28,169 bases of DNA, from positions 1 to 28,169 of the forward strand of contig JAHHRC010000009.1 in NCBI GenBank assembly GCA_020026035.1. Direction: 5' to 3'. This DNA is from Erysipelotrichaceae bacterium (GTDB lineage: Bacteria; Bacillota_I; Bacilli_A; Erysipelotrichales; Erysipelotrichaceae). The notes below the pieces were generated by a model. That model saw nothing but the letters and a program-made list of their open reading frames with translations, was not told the origin of the DNA and made no database searches. This document shows, piece after piece, positions 8,637 through 15,725 of the stretch (the stretch's first letter is position 1; each line of letters begins with the position of its first letter). Made by a program: the position numbers and the translations under genes.

Positions 8637-9114
8637 ACGCCGCAGTAAACTCTTTTGTTGCTGTATTGAAGGTGCCTTCTGTGCGATCTCCCACATAGTG
8701 CAAGTCAAATGGAATCTGATAGCCTGTTGTATCCCCTCCGTATGACTTCACTTCAATGTAAGCAACATCCTTGAATGCCTTGTACGATGTTCCATCGCTT
8801 GCCTCTTCCCATGTATGAACTTCAACCACACTTGTGATTAGGTCATCCATTGTCTTGCGCTTATCGATAATATCTTGTAGCACCTTGAACAACTCAGTTC
8901 CTTGTGTTGCATAGTATGGTTCAACGCTTGCTGTTGGGTTGTAACCACTGATTGTTACTGAGTTTTCACCAAGAATATTCTTCTTAGATTCAACTTCCGC
9001 ATTCAATTCAATAGACAACTCTTCCAAGTCGCTACCAAGGCGTTCGTACTTGTTTTCACCAACACTAATGTAATGTGCTAGGAACTTACGGTCGATTTTT
9101 CCTTTTCCTGTCAT
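8635..9114 (-). CDS. Major tail (tube) protein
   Basis: A 159-residue protein with GAGAGGA ribosome binding site, located after the three minor capsid genes and before the chaperone genes, the standard slot of the major tail protein. It contains 'IDRKFLAHYISVG' at the N-terminus, 'ELSIELNAEVESKKNILGENSVTISGY' and 'ISGYNPTASVEPYYATQGTEL' in the middle, a recurring pattern in tail tube proteins of this phage group, and ends 'IPFDLHYVGDRTEGTFNTATKEFTAA'. It stacks as hexamers to form the tail tube. The following hairpin at its stop codon fits high-level expression. Confidence 0.8.
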   Translation of the reverse strand: MTGKGKIDRKFLAHYISVGENKYERLGSDLEELSIELNAEVESKKNILGENSVTISGYNPTASVEPYYATQGTELFKVLQDIIDKRKTMDDLITSVVEVHTWEEASDGTSYKAFKDVAYIEVKSYGGDTTGYQIPFDLHYVGDRTEGTFNTATKEFTAA

Positions 9115-9116
9115 AT

Positions 9117-9557
9117 CTAATCCTCTCCGTTGATTTCATAATCAACATTTATCTGCAACTGATATTGCACCCCATCATTCAAGTCGTTTGTAATCAAATT
9201 AAACAAGAGTGCATTCGATGCAGTTATTTTTGTGATTTTGCCTTGTCGTGAAGTCAAACCGACTTTTTCCACAATGGCAATATCTTTTAATCCATTCAAG
9301 TAATACGTTAACTCAAGTAGGAAGTTAGAGTTTTGTAATCGATTGAAGTCTTCAAACGCATCACAACTCGCATACAACTGAAATGCAATATGGTAATACT
9401 GCTTGCCACATATGGTTTCTCTTACCTTCGTTGCCCCATTGCTAAACAAGCCACATGTTCCAACGTTTGGCTCCGTGTAATCCACATGACATCCATTGAA
9501 TGCATCCAGTAACTCACACTCACTCAAGATTGAACGCATTGTTTCTAATACATTCAT
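9117..9557 (-). CDS. Minor capsid protein 3 type / tail terminator
   Basis: A 146-residue protein third in the connector cluster (minor capsid 1, 2, 3) that precedes the tail tube gene. The start MNVLETMRSILSECELLDAF overlaps the previous stop as ATGA. Sequence 'YYHIAFQLYASCDAFEDFNRLQNSNFLLELTYYL' and the late 'YQLQINVDYEI' fit the family usually annotated minor capsid protein from phages of Lactobacillus and Listeria, thought to act as the tail terminator ring. The exact role is inferred from synteny. Confidence 0.6.
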   Translation of the reverse strand: MNVLETMRSILSECELLDAFNGCHVDYTEPNVGTCGLFSNGATKVRETICGKQYYHIAFQLYASCDAFEDFNRLQNSNFLLELTYYLNGLKDIAIVEKVGLTSRQGKITKITASNALLFNLITNDLNDGVQYQLQINVDYEINGED

Positions 9558-10036
9558 CCCATGTACACTCCACCTGTTAATTTTGCTAGTCCACGACCTA
9601 GATCCTGACTCTTATCCGCCTTCATGCGCTGAAACCAAAATGCTCCAGCTTTACTACTGCGAGTACGATTGTAATTGAAATGTATAGGTCTTCCACTAGC
9701 CATACGCTTATCGCTTTCAAATGCTGGTACCTTCTTGACACCAACACGGCTATACCATTGACCATTAAGCTTTTGGCGTCCGGCTAATCCCGTTAAAGGG
9801 TCAACCATAATGACTCCGTAATACATCACACGTGCGTACGGTGTATCTTGTACTAAGTGGCCACTCCCTATTACAGTCTGCATACGAATCGCTTGTTGTA
9901 ACCCACCATTCATAAATGGCGTATAAGGGTCCATATGTTTTATCACTTCATTATCAAGCCAAGCTTGTGCCTTATCCAAATTGTGCATCTCTTCAATCTT
10001 CGCAAGGTCAATATCCCATTTCGAAACTACTGACAT
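9554..10036 (-). CDS. Minor capsid protein 2 type (head-tail joining, HK97 gp10-like)
   Basis: A 160-residue protein with GGGAG ribosome binding site, overlapping the upstream gene by 10 bases. Landmarks are 'AQAWLDNEVIKHMDPYTPFMNGGLQQAIRM' near residues 23-52, 'GSGHLVQDTPYARVMYYGV' near 57-75, and 'AFWFQRMKADK' close to the C-terminus. The combination 'D..TP...G.L......G.G.......YAR..YYG' is the signature of connector proteins of the gp10/minor capsid 2 group. These sit at the neck between head and tail. Confidence 0.7.
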   Translation of the reverse strand: MSVVSKWDIDLAKIEEMHNLDKAQAWLDNEVIKHMDPYTPFMNGGLQQAIRMQTVIGSGHLVQDTPYARVMYYGVIMVDPLTGLAGRQKLNGQWYSRVGVKKVPAFESDKRMASGRPIHFNYNRTRSSKAGAFWFQRMKADKSQDLGRGLAKLTGGVYMG

Positions 10037-10386
10037 GATAACTCCCAGTGCTGCATGTTTTTTGACCCAAATCCTTTTAGATCAGCAAGCATGACAGTGT
10101 ATGCTCCAGCATCTTTCAAGCGACGTTTCGTCATAGATCTAGACTGTTCGCTATCGTTGCTCGTCTCAATTTGAATATTTACACCTTCTAGCAAGAAATC
10201 CTTGCCACCGTTGAAGATTGTTCCATGGTTCAAGTCAGAACAAATACAGAAGGCTTTCTCAGTGTATGAAAGCCCCTGTTTGTTTGAAGTGAATATAGAT
10301 CTATGAGTCACAAAGCATTTTTCTAACACAATCGGCTTGTAATTGTTTGATTCTAGATAAAGAGTGCATTTCTTGTTCGTGTACAT
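10027..10386 (-). CDS. Minor capsid protein 1 type (head closure)
   Basis: I choose the ATG at 10384-10386 (119 residues) because a GAGGTGG ribosome binding site sits 6 bases before it; an in-frame GTG three codons earlier lacks such a site. The coding region begins one base after the preceding stop. The protein is beta-rich (KCTLYLESNNYKPIVLEKCFV...) with 'MTKRRLKDAGAYTVMLADLKGFGSKNMQHWEL' at the C-terminus, a closing pattern of the minor capsid 1 family that is followed by minor capsid 2 and 3 genes exactly as here. It probably forms the head-closure ring. Confidence 0.6.
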   Translation of the reverse strand: MYTNKKCTLYLESNNYKPIVLEKCFVTHRSIFTSNKQGLSYTEKAFCICSDLNHGTIFNGGKDFLLEGVNIQIETSNDSEQSRSMTKRRLKDAGAYTVMLADLKGFGSKNMQHWELSCQ

Positions 10387-10387
10387 G

Positions 10388-10741
10388 CTAGCCACCTCGG
10401 TAAAGCAAGCCAGTGACTCCTAACCATTCTCGAATGGCGTTCGTTTTCTTCTTGCGATACTCTTGATTTGTCGAACCTGTGTACGATACTGCGTATTCAC
10501 CGACTTTTTCACTTGCAATCCCTTTGTGTTCATCGTTTTCTTCAATGTATCCAAGTTCCGCTAGATTGCATACGCAATTTTTAATAGCCGTTTCATGCTT
10601 CGTATCGTGTATTTTACCCAAGGTTGCCTCGTTCACTAGCTTTTCAGCAAGCATCGCAAAGTATAAGAACTGCTCTTTGGGTACAACTGGAGCTTTACCA
10701 AGTAAGTAATTCCTTACGTAATAGTCATAATTCACTAACAT
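10388..10741 (-). CDS. Head-tail connector (adaptor) protein
   Basis: A 117-residue mostly helical protein after the coat protein and a 31-residue gene, with GAAGGAG as ribosome binding site. It starts MLVNYDYYVRNYLLGKAPVVPKEQFLYFAMLAEKLVNEAT, and continues 'KNCVCNLAELGYI' and ends 'EYRKKKTNAIREWLGVTGLLYRGG'. 'Y....yy...Y.G..I....F...a..A...I...T' is the pattern of the adaptor proteins (gp6/gp15 type) that dock on the portal. Confidence comes from synteny as much as from sequence. Confidence 0.65.
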   Translation of the reverse strand: MLVNYDYYVRNYLLGKAPVVPKEQFLYFAMLAEKLVNEATLGKIHDTKHETAIKNCVCNLAELGYIEENDEHKGIASEKVGEYAVSYTGSTNQEYRKKKTNAIREWLGVTGLLYRGG

Positions 10742-10758
10742 AGATGCACTCCTTCCAT

Positions 10759-10854
10759 TTACTTCTTGCTTTGTTTGCTAGAAACAACCTTTTTAGGTTC
10801 TTCTTTCTTGACTGGCTTAGCTTTCGGGAATGTTAAGCCAACGATCCTAGCCAT
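10759..10854 (-). CDS. 31-residue small structural-region protein
   Basis: A very short gene filling most of the gap between the coat and connector genes. The ATG at 10852-10854 overlaps the last codons and stop of the coat gene (AATGGCTAG), suggesting coupled translation. The product starts MARIVGLTFPKAKP and then becomes strongly basic and lysine-rich (KKEEPKK...SKQSKK). Short proteins with an 'M-A-[RK]-I-x-G-L-T-F-P' start are, to my recollection, recurrent after coat genes in related phages. Function is unknown. A role as a small capsid-stabilising or DNA-contacting peptide is only a guess. Confidence 0.65.
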   Translation of the reverse strand: MARIVGLTFPKAKPVKKEEPKKVVSSKQSKK

Positions 10855-11710
10855 TGATGTGAACCCCAATAGCCTTTGCTTTGTTATCTAATGCTTCGCA
10901 GATACCATAGTTGTGGTAGAAGAACATCCACTTATCGTCTGTTTGGTTGGATTGGGGGTCAATCACCTTAGTGAGCACGGACTTTGGAGCCTGGATAAGA
11001 GCACTTGGGTGAATGATTTCGAAAGCAAGTGGCTTTGCGTTGTCAGCCTTTACATAACCAAATCCTTCTGAGTCAAATCCACTCTTCTGCTTAATTGCGC
11101 TAAAGAAGCGAGCAGATGGTACTTTCTTAATGGATTCAAAAGATTCCATCACATCACGGCGCTTAGTAATATCAAGGTGTTGAATGAGATCTAGACCGTG
11201 TGCAGTGATTCTTAGGTGTCTTCCTTCTTCCGGAACTTCTGCATCATCCATTTCAACCATCACCTTACGGATTGCATCTAGCCATTCTTCTCCAGTGGAA
11301 AGTGCACCTTCATGTTTAATACCCGCCTTTGACGCATAAGTTGCATAACGGAATGCATCTACTTCCGGAATAACATGATTACGCATGAATGTAGAAGCTA
11401 CTGAACCGAAGGCAATACCAGTAGTTTCGACGTTGTCTTGGTCTTCAACACCAAAACGTGTTGCTCTGTCAAAGTTTGGAGCCTTTGTTTCAAATTCTAG
11501 ATTCACTGAACCCGTTGGGTATCCTTTACCGTTGCGGTCGTAATCACCTAGACCGTCAGTTGTAATCTTTGGAACTAGGAAGTCTTTCCCATTTTGAGCC
11601 ATCTTCACTAGTGCTTGGTTGCTATCAAATTCAACCGTTGTTGATTCGTTCTTGTATACTTCGTCGACAAGCGGAATATACACTTTAAATAGTTCAATGT
11701 TGTTTGGCAT
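10847..11710 (-). CDS. Major capsid protein
   Basis: A 287-residue protein directly downstream of the scaffold gene. It begins MPNNIELFKVYIPLVDEVYKN and contains 'GKDFLVPKITTDGLGDYDRNGKGYPTGSV' near residues 41-69 and 'NHVIPEVDAFRYATYASKAG' near 111-130, features of HK97-fold coat proteins of the A118 and lactobacillus phage type. Length and order (scaffold, coat, adaptor) match. The C-terminal part 'KWMFFYHNYGICEALDNKAKAIGVHI' is the usual final strand of the axial domain. It builds the icosahedral shell. The ribosome binding site is GGAG a few bases upstream. Confidence 0.88.
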   Translation of the reverse strand: MPNNIELFKVYIPLVDEVYKNESTTVEFDSNQALVKMAQNGKDFLVPKITTDGLGDYDRNGKGYPTGSVNLEFETKAPNFDRATRFGVEDQDNVETTGIAFGSVASTFMRNHVIPEVDAFRYATYASKAGIKHEGALSTGEEWLDAIRKVMVEMDDAEVPEEGRHLRITAHGLDLIQHLDITKRRDVMESFESIKKVPSARFFSAIKQKSGFDSEGFGYVKADNAKPLAFEIIHPSALIQAPKSVLTKVIDPQSNQTDDKWMFFYHNYGICEALDNKAKAIGVHING

Positions 11711-11722
11711 ATCTTTTCTCCT

Positions 11723-12292
11723 TTAATTTGTCTTTGGCGGTAAACCACAAGCCTGGCGCATTAACGCCATCTTTTCAGAATCAATTTTTGGTTGCTCACC
11801 ACCGTTTTGATTCACTCTTCCTACCGAATTCTTGATTGGTTCTTTAGATTCAAAAAGATAATCATTTTCCTTTTTCAAAGCTTCTAGCGCAGCAGTAAGG
11901 TCTTCTTTTTGATTCTTAGAACCCTTCAATGAGTCAATATCCAAGAGTGCTTTGATTGCTTTAGAGTTTTTGCCTTTCACTCCAGCAATCGAACTGTCTA
12001 ACATCGCATTGAAGTCACGGTCCGCTAGATCTTGCTTGTATTGGTTCTCACGTTCGTTCATAAGGTCTGTTAGTGACTTAATCTTCCCTTGTAACTCCTC
12101 AACATTCACTCCTTCAAATCCTTTCAGAGTTGATTGAGTTTCGCTTAGCTGTTCAGTAAGGGATTTGATCTCAGCATCCTTTTCAGCCATTACGCTTGTT
12201 TTAGCGTGATTAACGTCTTCTCCATTTAAAGCAAAGACTGCTTTGACCTGTTCTTCGGTCAATCCAAGTTTTACAAGTTCTTCTTTTTTCAT
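11723..12292 (-). CDS. Scaffold protein, Gp20 minor structural family
   Basis: A 189-residue protein starting MKKEELVKLGLTEEQVKAVFAL, followed by a long coiled coil from about residue 35 to 95 (AEKDAEIKSLTEQLSETQSTLKGFEG...). A middle segment 'DRDFNAMLDSSIAGVKGKNSKAIKALLDIDSLKG' and a basic C-terminal tail (DSEKMALMRQACGLPPKTN) follow. This is the classical layout of Gp20-type scaffolds: an N-terminal helix pair, coiled coil, and a C-terminal coat-binding end. It guides assembly of the procapsid and is then lost. Ribosome binding site GAGG (12298-12301) lies just beyond a pseudoknot-capable leader. Confidence 0.88.
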   Translation of the reverse strand: MKKEELVKLGLTEEQVKAVFALNGEDVNHAKTSVMAEKDAEIKSLTEQLSETQSTLKGFEGVNVEELQGKIKSLTDLMNERENQYKQDLADRDFNAMLDSSIAGVKGKNSKAIKALLDIDSLKGSKNQKEDLTAALEALKKENDYLFESKEPIKNSVGRVNQNGGEQPKIDSEKMALMRQACGLPPKTN

Positions 12293-12307
12293 TTTTTCCT
12301 CATATCT

Positions 12308-12362
12308 AGGTAGTTTTTAGGTGCTACCGCCACCATATAAGGGCGTTTAAGGGCCGCCGCCC
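12308..12362 (-). promoter_or_regulatory. Two pseudoknot-capable elements in the scaffold-gene leader
   Basis: Read on the minus strand. Element B: stem 1 GGTG (12331-12334) pairs with CACC (12320-12323), stem 2 GGTAG (12324-12328) pairs with CTACC (12309-12313), linked by a 2-base loop 1 and a 6-base A-rich loop 3 (TAAAAA). That is a textbook H-type pseudoknot. Element A: GGGC (12359-12362) pairs with GCCC (12351-12354), and the loop GGCG (12355-12358) is complementary to CGCC (12342-12345) after a TTAAA spacer. Element B ends about 7 bases before the GAGG ribosome binding site. Translational control of the scaffold is the simplest inference. Confidence 0.5.
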
Positions 12363-12365
12363 AAT

Positions 12366-12394
12366 ATAAAAAGCGAAAATTTGAAATTTCCGCT
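12366..12394 (-). terminator. Intrinsic terminator between muF-toxin gene and scaffold gene
   Basis: On the minus strand AGCGGAAATT (12385-12394) pairs with AATTTTCGCT (12372-12381) and is followed by TTTTTATATT. One pair is G-U on the minus strand but would be A-C on the plus strand, so the structure is specific to the operon strand. It should end or thin transcripts that come through portal and muF. The scaffold and coat genes would then need read-through or a promoter that I cannot identify with confidence. Confidence 0.6.
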
Positions 12395-12403
12395 AATTAC
12401 CTA

Positions 12404-12431
12404 TTGCAATCGTCTGTATTTTTGCTAGACT
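12404..12431 (+). promoter_or_regulatory. Extended -10 promoter, opposite to the head operon
   Basis: TTGCAA at 12404-12409, a 16-base spacer, then TGC-TAGACT with the TG-n extended element at 12423-12425 and the -10 at 12426-12431. It points rightwards, into the only non-coding stretch between the muF and scaffold genes, while every structural gene around it is on the minus strand. The predicted start is near 12436-12438. Confidence 0.45.
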
Positions 12432-12433
12432 AT

Positions 12434-12526
12434 GGGTGTGAAGAGGTAGCAAGGCACGCCCACTTGACATGGCTGTAAAAGGTCATGATCCGCGAGCCCC
12501 AGGCGCCACTTCACTTTTTTTATTTT
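12434..12526 (+). ncRNA. Candidate structured small RNA antisense to the head operon
   Basis: About 85 nt from the promoter at 12404-12431 to a T7 run at 12515-12521. Foldings on the plus strand: CAUGGCU (12468-12474) with GGUCAUG (12481-12487) closing a GUAAAA loop; GUGAAG (12438-12443) with CUUCAC (12509-12514), extended by G45-C07, G46-C06 and U47-G05, just before the U-run; and, exclusive with it, GGGUGUG (12434-12440) with CACGCCC (12455-12461). Three G-U pairs occur that would be A-C mismatches on the other strand, so the plus strand is favoured. The 3' end touches the stop codon of the muF-toxin gene. It has no recognised family here. Confidence 0.45.
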
Positions 12527-14259
12527 CTCTTAAATACTGTTGTGACTTCACCGTCTTTCACAATTACAATACGATACACAAACCGTGTATGATCAGAATG
12601 GAATATCTTCCACATTGCAGAAGTTATTTCATCTGGTCCAATGTTCACACTTGATACATCAATCACGAAATTACTTGCCTGTTTTTTCTTCTTTCGTACT
12701 GCATTGTAAATCGTGTTTTTATTCTCACTAGTTATCGTCTTTAAATCATATCCAATTCCATCAATTAAATAGTCTGGAGTTTGTACACCTTCCGGAAAAA
12801 GCACACGTGGCAACATTACCACGTCTTTTTTATATTTAAATGCTATCGATTCAGCTACCTCTTTTTCATATTTCGAGTAATCAAGCATCACATGTCTATT
12901 ATCAACATCGTATCGAACACCGTCGACGTCAATATGATAACTGTCTTTAATCGACCCTTCTTCTTTATCACTCGCCACCCATTCTTTGGTAGAACGGCTA
13001 TATTTGTCGGATTCTTCCAGCAACGGTCTATCTTTAGGTGTCTCTGGTACCGGCTTTTCGTATGATCTATCCTTGAATATCGATTTGCTAACCGGATTGT
13101 ACACGCGATTGAATTGTTCTTGCAGTCCCATTGCTTTAGAAAACTCTCTGTACTCATTAGTAAGCAAGCGTTTCTTCACTTGCGTTTCCATAAGCTTATC
13201 TTTGTTGCCTGCTGCTTCAAATAACACTTCCCTTTGGTTCAGTACACGGAGTCGTGTTTCCATCGCTCTTTGACGTTGTGTGGCTTCATATAACGTGTAT
13301 TCTTGACCGTCGAACACTCGTTTCATATTCGCATTACGTTTCATCTCTTCAAGTTGCTCATCGCTATACACGCGCGTTGATACACCAGGTATAAATGCAT
13401 CGTAATGGTGATAACAGTTTGCTCCTTGCAATCCAGTAACAGTTCCTAGACCACACACCGTTTGCAACTGCTCTCGTGTATACACCCTTCCTTGCCATTC
13501 CTGGTGAGAAGGTCTTGCCGTAGCGTGAGCGCTCACTTCGAAATAATCCGTCTCTAGCTTTTCAGCGTTGTAGTCAGTGACCTTACCTACCACTTGATTC
13601 ACTCCAGTCATGATAGCGCGCCTAACCGCAACATCCATGCGATTGTGATGTGGTCGTTTTCCTTCGTTATTGTAATTCACCCATTGATTTCCATCGCGAT
13701 CTGTACGCAAACCACTGTTTGTCATATCTTGTATCACCTTAGCAATGGCTTGGTCTTTCGTGAATGCTCCACTAGCAATCATTGCATGCCCCTTGTCTAG
13801 AACATTTACGAAATAGGTATTCAAGGGAGTGAGTGCACCTTTTTCAAAATCAACAAACCCCGTAGTCTGCGTGATGTTTACCATCTCGTTCTTTGTTTGC
13901 GCATATACTGCTTGTATATACTGATTGATAGTCTCATTCACTTCTAATGGTGTAAAAGGTACCCCAACGTGTTCATATAGAGTTTCATCACGTGCGTAGC
14001 CTTCGCGAATCACTTCGTCATACAGAATATTCAGCTCTTTTTCACTTAGATCTAGAGCATTCATAAGCAATCTATCGACTTCGTCCTTGAACAATCCTAG
14101 CTGGTACAACTTTTGTATCTGGTAGTCTGCACTTCTTGAGATAGATCCCACTGCATTCAACCGACGGATGATGTCCAACATGATTTCTAATTGGACTGCT
14201 CTCATCACTTGTGTGATGCGTTCCGGAATTATCTCTGTACGTTCATCATCAATAAACAT
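12520..14259 (-). CDS. MuF minor capsid protein fused to a CdiA-like nuclease toxin domain
   Basis: A 579-residue protein between portal and scaffold. Residues 1-300 are the phage minor capsid 2/MuF type: long helices, then 'SAHATARPSHQEWQGRVYTREQL' at 243-265 and 'CGLGTVTGLQGANCYHHYDAFIPGV' at 269-293. These proteins sit inside the portal vertex and can be ejected with DNA. Residues 300-435 are a helical, then polar linker. Residues 440-579 form an added domain with E465/E467/E470, TPD (494-496), YDLKT (504-508, D505 and K507) and a K-rich helix ending KKQAS, the order of a PD-(D/E)XK CdiA C-terminal tRNase-type toxin. Standard MuF proteins end near 300-400 residues. No immunity-type gene follows. 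Toxin assignment is from motif order, untested. Confidence 0.8.
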   Translation of the reverse strand: MFIDDERTEIIPERITQVMRAVQLEIMLDIIRRLNAVGSISRSADYQIQKLYQLGLFKDEVDRLLMNALDLSEKELNILYDEVIREGYARDETLYEHVGVPFTPLEVNETINQYIQAVYAQTKNEMVNITQTTGFVDFEKGALTPLNTYFVNVLDKGHAMIASGAFTKDQAIAKVIQDMTNSGLRTDRDGNQWVNYNNEGKRPHHNRMDVAVRRAIMTGVNQVVGKVTDYNAEKLETDYFEVSAHATARPSHQEWQGRVYTREQLQTVCGLGTVTGLQGANCYHHYDAFIPGVSTRVYSDEQLEEMKRNANMKRVFDGQEYTLYEATQRQRAMETRLRVLNQREVLFEAAGNKDKLMETQVKKRLLTNEYREFSKAMGLQEQFNRVYNPVSKSIFKDRSYEKPVPETPKDRPLLEESDKYSRSTKEWVASDKEEGSIKDSYHIDVDGVRYDVDNRHVMLDYSKYEKEVAESIAFKYKKDVVMLPRVLFPEGVQTPDYLIDGIGYDLKTITSENKNTIYNAVRKKKKQASNFVIDVSSVNIGPDEITSAMWKIFHSDHTRFVYRIVIVKDGEVTTVFKRK

Positions 14260-14261
14260 AT

Positions 14262-15725
14262 CTAGCTAAGTGGATTGTCTTCCACACTAAGAGCACGATT
14301 CATTTGGATTGCTTTTTTCGCTTGGTCTTCTGTTTCCCCGTACCACTTCATCCGGTACTCGATTGGACTCAATACTCCAAGCGCCATATCTGACCTATCT
14401 TGTTGTCGCTCAGCATCACTCATACGAATTGTTTTACATGCTGTTTCTTCATCTTCGTTATACCACTTCATGCGATATTCAAGTGGAGTCATATATCCAT
14501 CCTTCACATCCTGTCTATCTTGGTCTCTTTCCTCTTCTTCGGTTGTCATAATCGAATCATGGAAGGAAATCGTCAACTCGTAGTTTGTTGTGTACTTCGC
14601 ATGGTAGAAAGCAACTGCATCAATAAAATTACGAATGCAATTCTCAAGATTGCTTTGGATTGCCGTTACCATGTCGTATTTGCGTTTACGGCTTTGACGA
14701 ATCTCTGTTGCTGTTTTCTCGACAATTTCATTCTTTGACAAGTCACCGTAAGCAAGACTCACCGCAAACTCAATCTCTCTTAAGTATTCATTCTTACCAA
14801 CGATGAAGTTCGCATCACGTAAACTAGGTGAGAACTCCATGAATTGATTTTCTTGGTCAGTTCTTACAATCAAGCGTTGTTTTCTTTGCGGCAGCTTAAA
14901 GTTCCCATTGTCTCCCTTAACTGTTGTCCAGTCAGCAAATATCATTCGCTCACCGCTTTCGTATTCGTAATCGATACGAGCGGATTGAATATCAGCCTTT
15001 TGAATCAAATTGACCGCATCCGCAAAGATAGACACACCACTATAGGAACCATCAATGTGATTGCTTAATGGGTTTCGATAATACCCAAAGTCCATTTGCT
15101 CCATAGATGGATATGTCACACTTTCCTCAAGGTTTCCCCATTCAGAAACATAAGACAGTGGAATCTCTTCATCAATTGCTCCATCTTTGCCTTTAAAGGC
15201 TCTATTGGTTATCGTTAGCCCTTCGCTATCTAACCGATGCTGTTCGATTCGGTAGAACGTCACCTTGTCATCATATGGTTTGATTTCAACAAACGCACAC
15301 TCTCTTAATTCACCGCTACTATCAAAGGAAATAGGAATAATTCTATCACCAGTGATGAACTCAACTTCACCGCTATCCGCAATTGGCTTAAGAACAAATG
15401 ACCCTAACCCTAAACCATCTTGCATGTTGTCACGCAATAGGATTAGAGCCTTCTTAAGACTTTCATTCAACTCTTCATCATCTAGCTTTGTTTCCATCTC
15501 GGAAAGTGTTACGTTTGCAAACTCTCTGCAAATACCAGACTCCAGATGCAATGATGTAACATCACCTGTACACCATTCAGCTTGACCTTTTAACATGGCA
15601 TTCCATACATCCATGTTTCGCATCATGGCATCAGATAGTGCAATGTCTTTGTTTGTAATCTTCTTGTATATATCTTTCGAAAACATGCGCCTTAATAATC
15701 CTTTCAATTTATCTAAAATGTTCAT
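14262..15725 (-). CDS. Portal protein, A118/SPP1 type
   Basis: I choose the ATG at 15723-15725 (487 residues): a GAGGTC ribosome binding site lies 5 bases before it and it overlaps the terminase stop as TGATG. The sequence has an N-terminal helical region (KKITNKDIALSDAMMRNMDVW), a beta-rich wing with 'GSFVLKPIADSGEVEFITGDRIIPISFD', and the typical crown region 'VSLAYGDLSKNEIVEKTATEIRQSRKRKY' near residues 325-353. The last 80 residues hold two copies of a short motif: LEYRMKWYNEDEETA and IEYRMKWYGETEDQA. Twelve copies form the DNA channel and the docking site for terminase. Confidence 0.9.
   Translation of the reverse strand: MNILDKLKGLLRRMFSKDIYKKITNKDIALSDAMMRNMDVWNAMLKGQAEWCTGDVTSLHLESGICREFANVTLSEMETKLDDEELNESLKKALILLRDNMQDGLGLGSFVLKPIADSGEVEFITGDRIIPISFDSSGELRECAFVEIKPYDDKVTFYRIEQHRLDSEGLTITNRAFKGKDGAIDEEIPLSYVSEWGNLEESVTYPSMEQMDFGYYRNPLSNHIDGSYSGVSIFADAVNLIQKADIQSARIDYEYESGERMIFADWTTVKGDNGNFKLPQRKQRLIVRTDQENQFMEFSPSLRDANFIVGKNEYLREIEFAVSLAYGDLSKNEIVEKTATEIRQSRKRKYDMVTAIQSNLENCIRNFIDAVAFYHAKYTTNYELTISFHDSIMTTEEEERDQDRQDVKDGYMTPLEYRMKWYNEDEETACKTIRMSDAERQQDRSDMALGVLSPIEYRMKWYGETEDQAKKAIQMNRALSVEDNPLS

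Noticed and set aside
12308..12345. Plus-strand sequence reminding of a T-box antiterminator (AGGTGCTACCGCC)
   Set aside because: It lacks the AGGGTGG-ACCGCG core, has no specifier stem, and there is no amino acid or tRNA synthetase gene downstream.
12430..12486. Minus-strand 18-residue frame (ATG at 12486) between muF and scaffold, a possible immunity peptide
   Set aside because: No ribosome binding site before the ATG, and the stretch is better explained by the plus-strand RNA stems. Too short for a typical immunity protein.
12781..13273. Plus-strand frames antisense to the toxin part of muF, considered as an immunity gene
   Set aside because: They have no ribosome binding site or promoter, and their sequence is the expected shadow of the minus-strand coding region.
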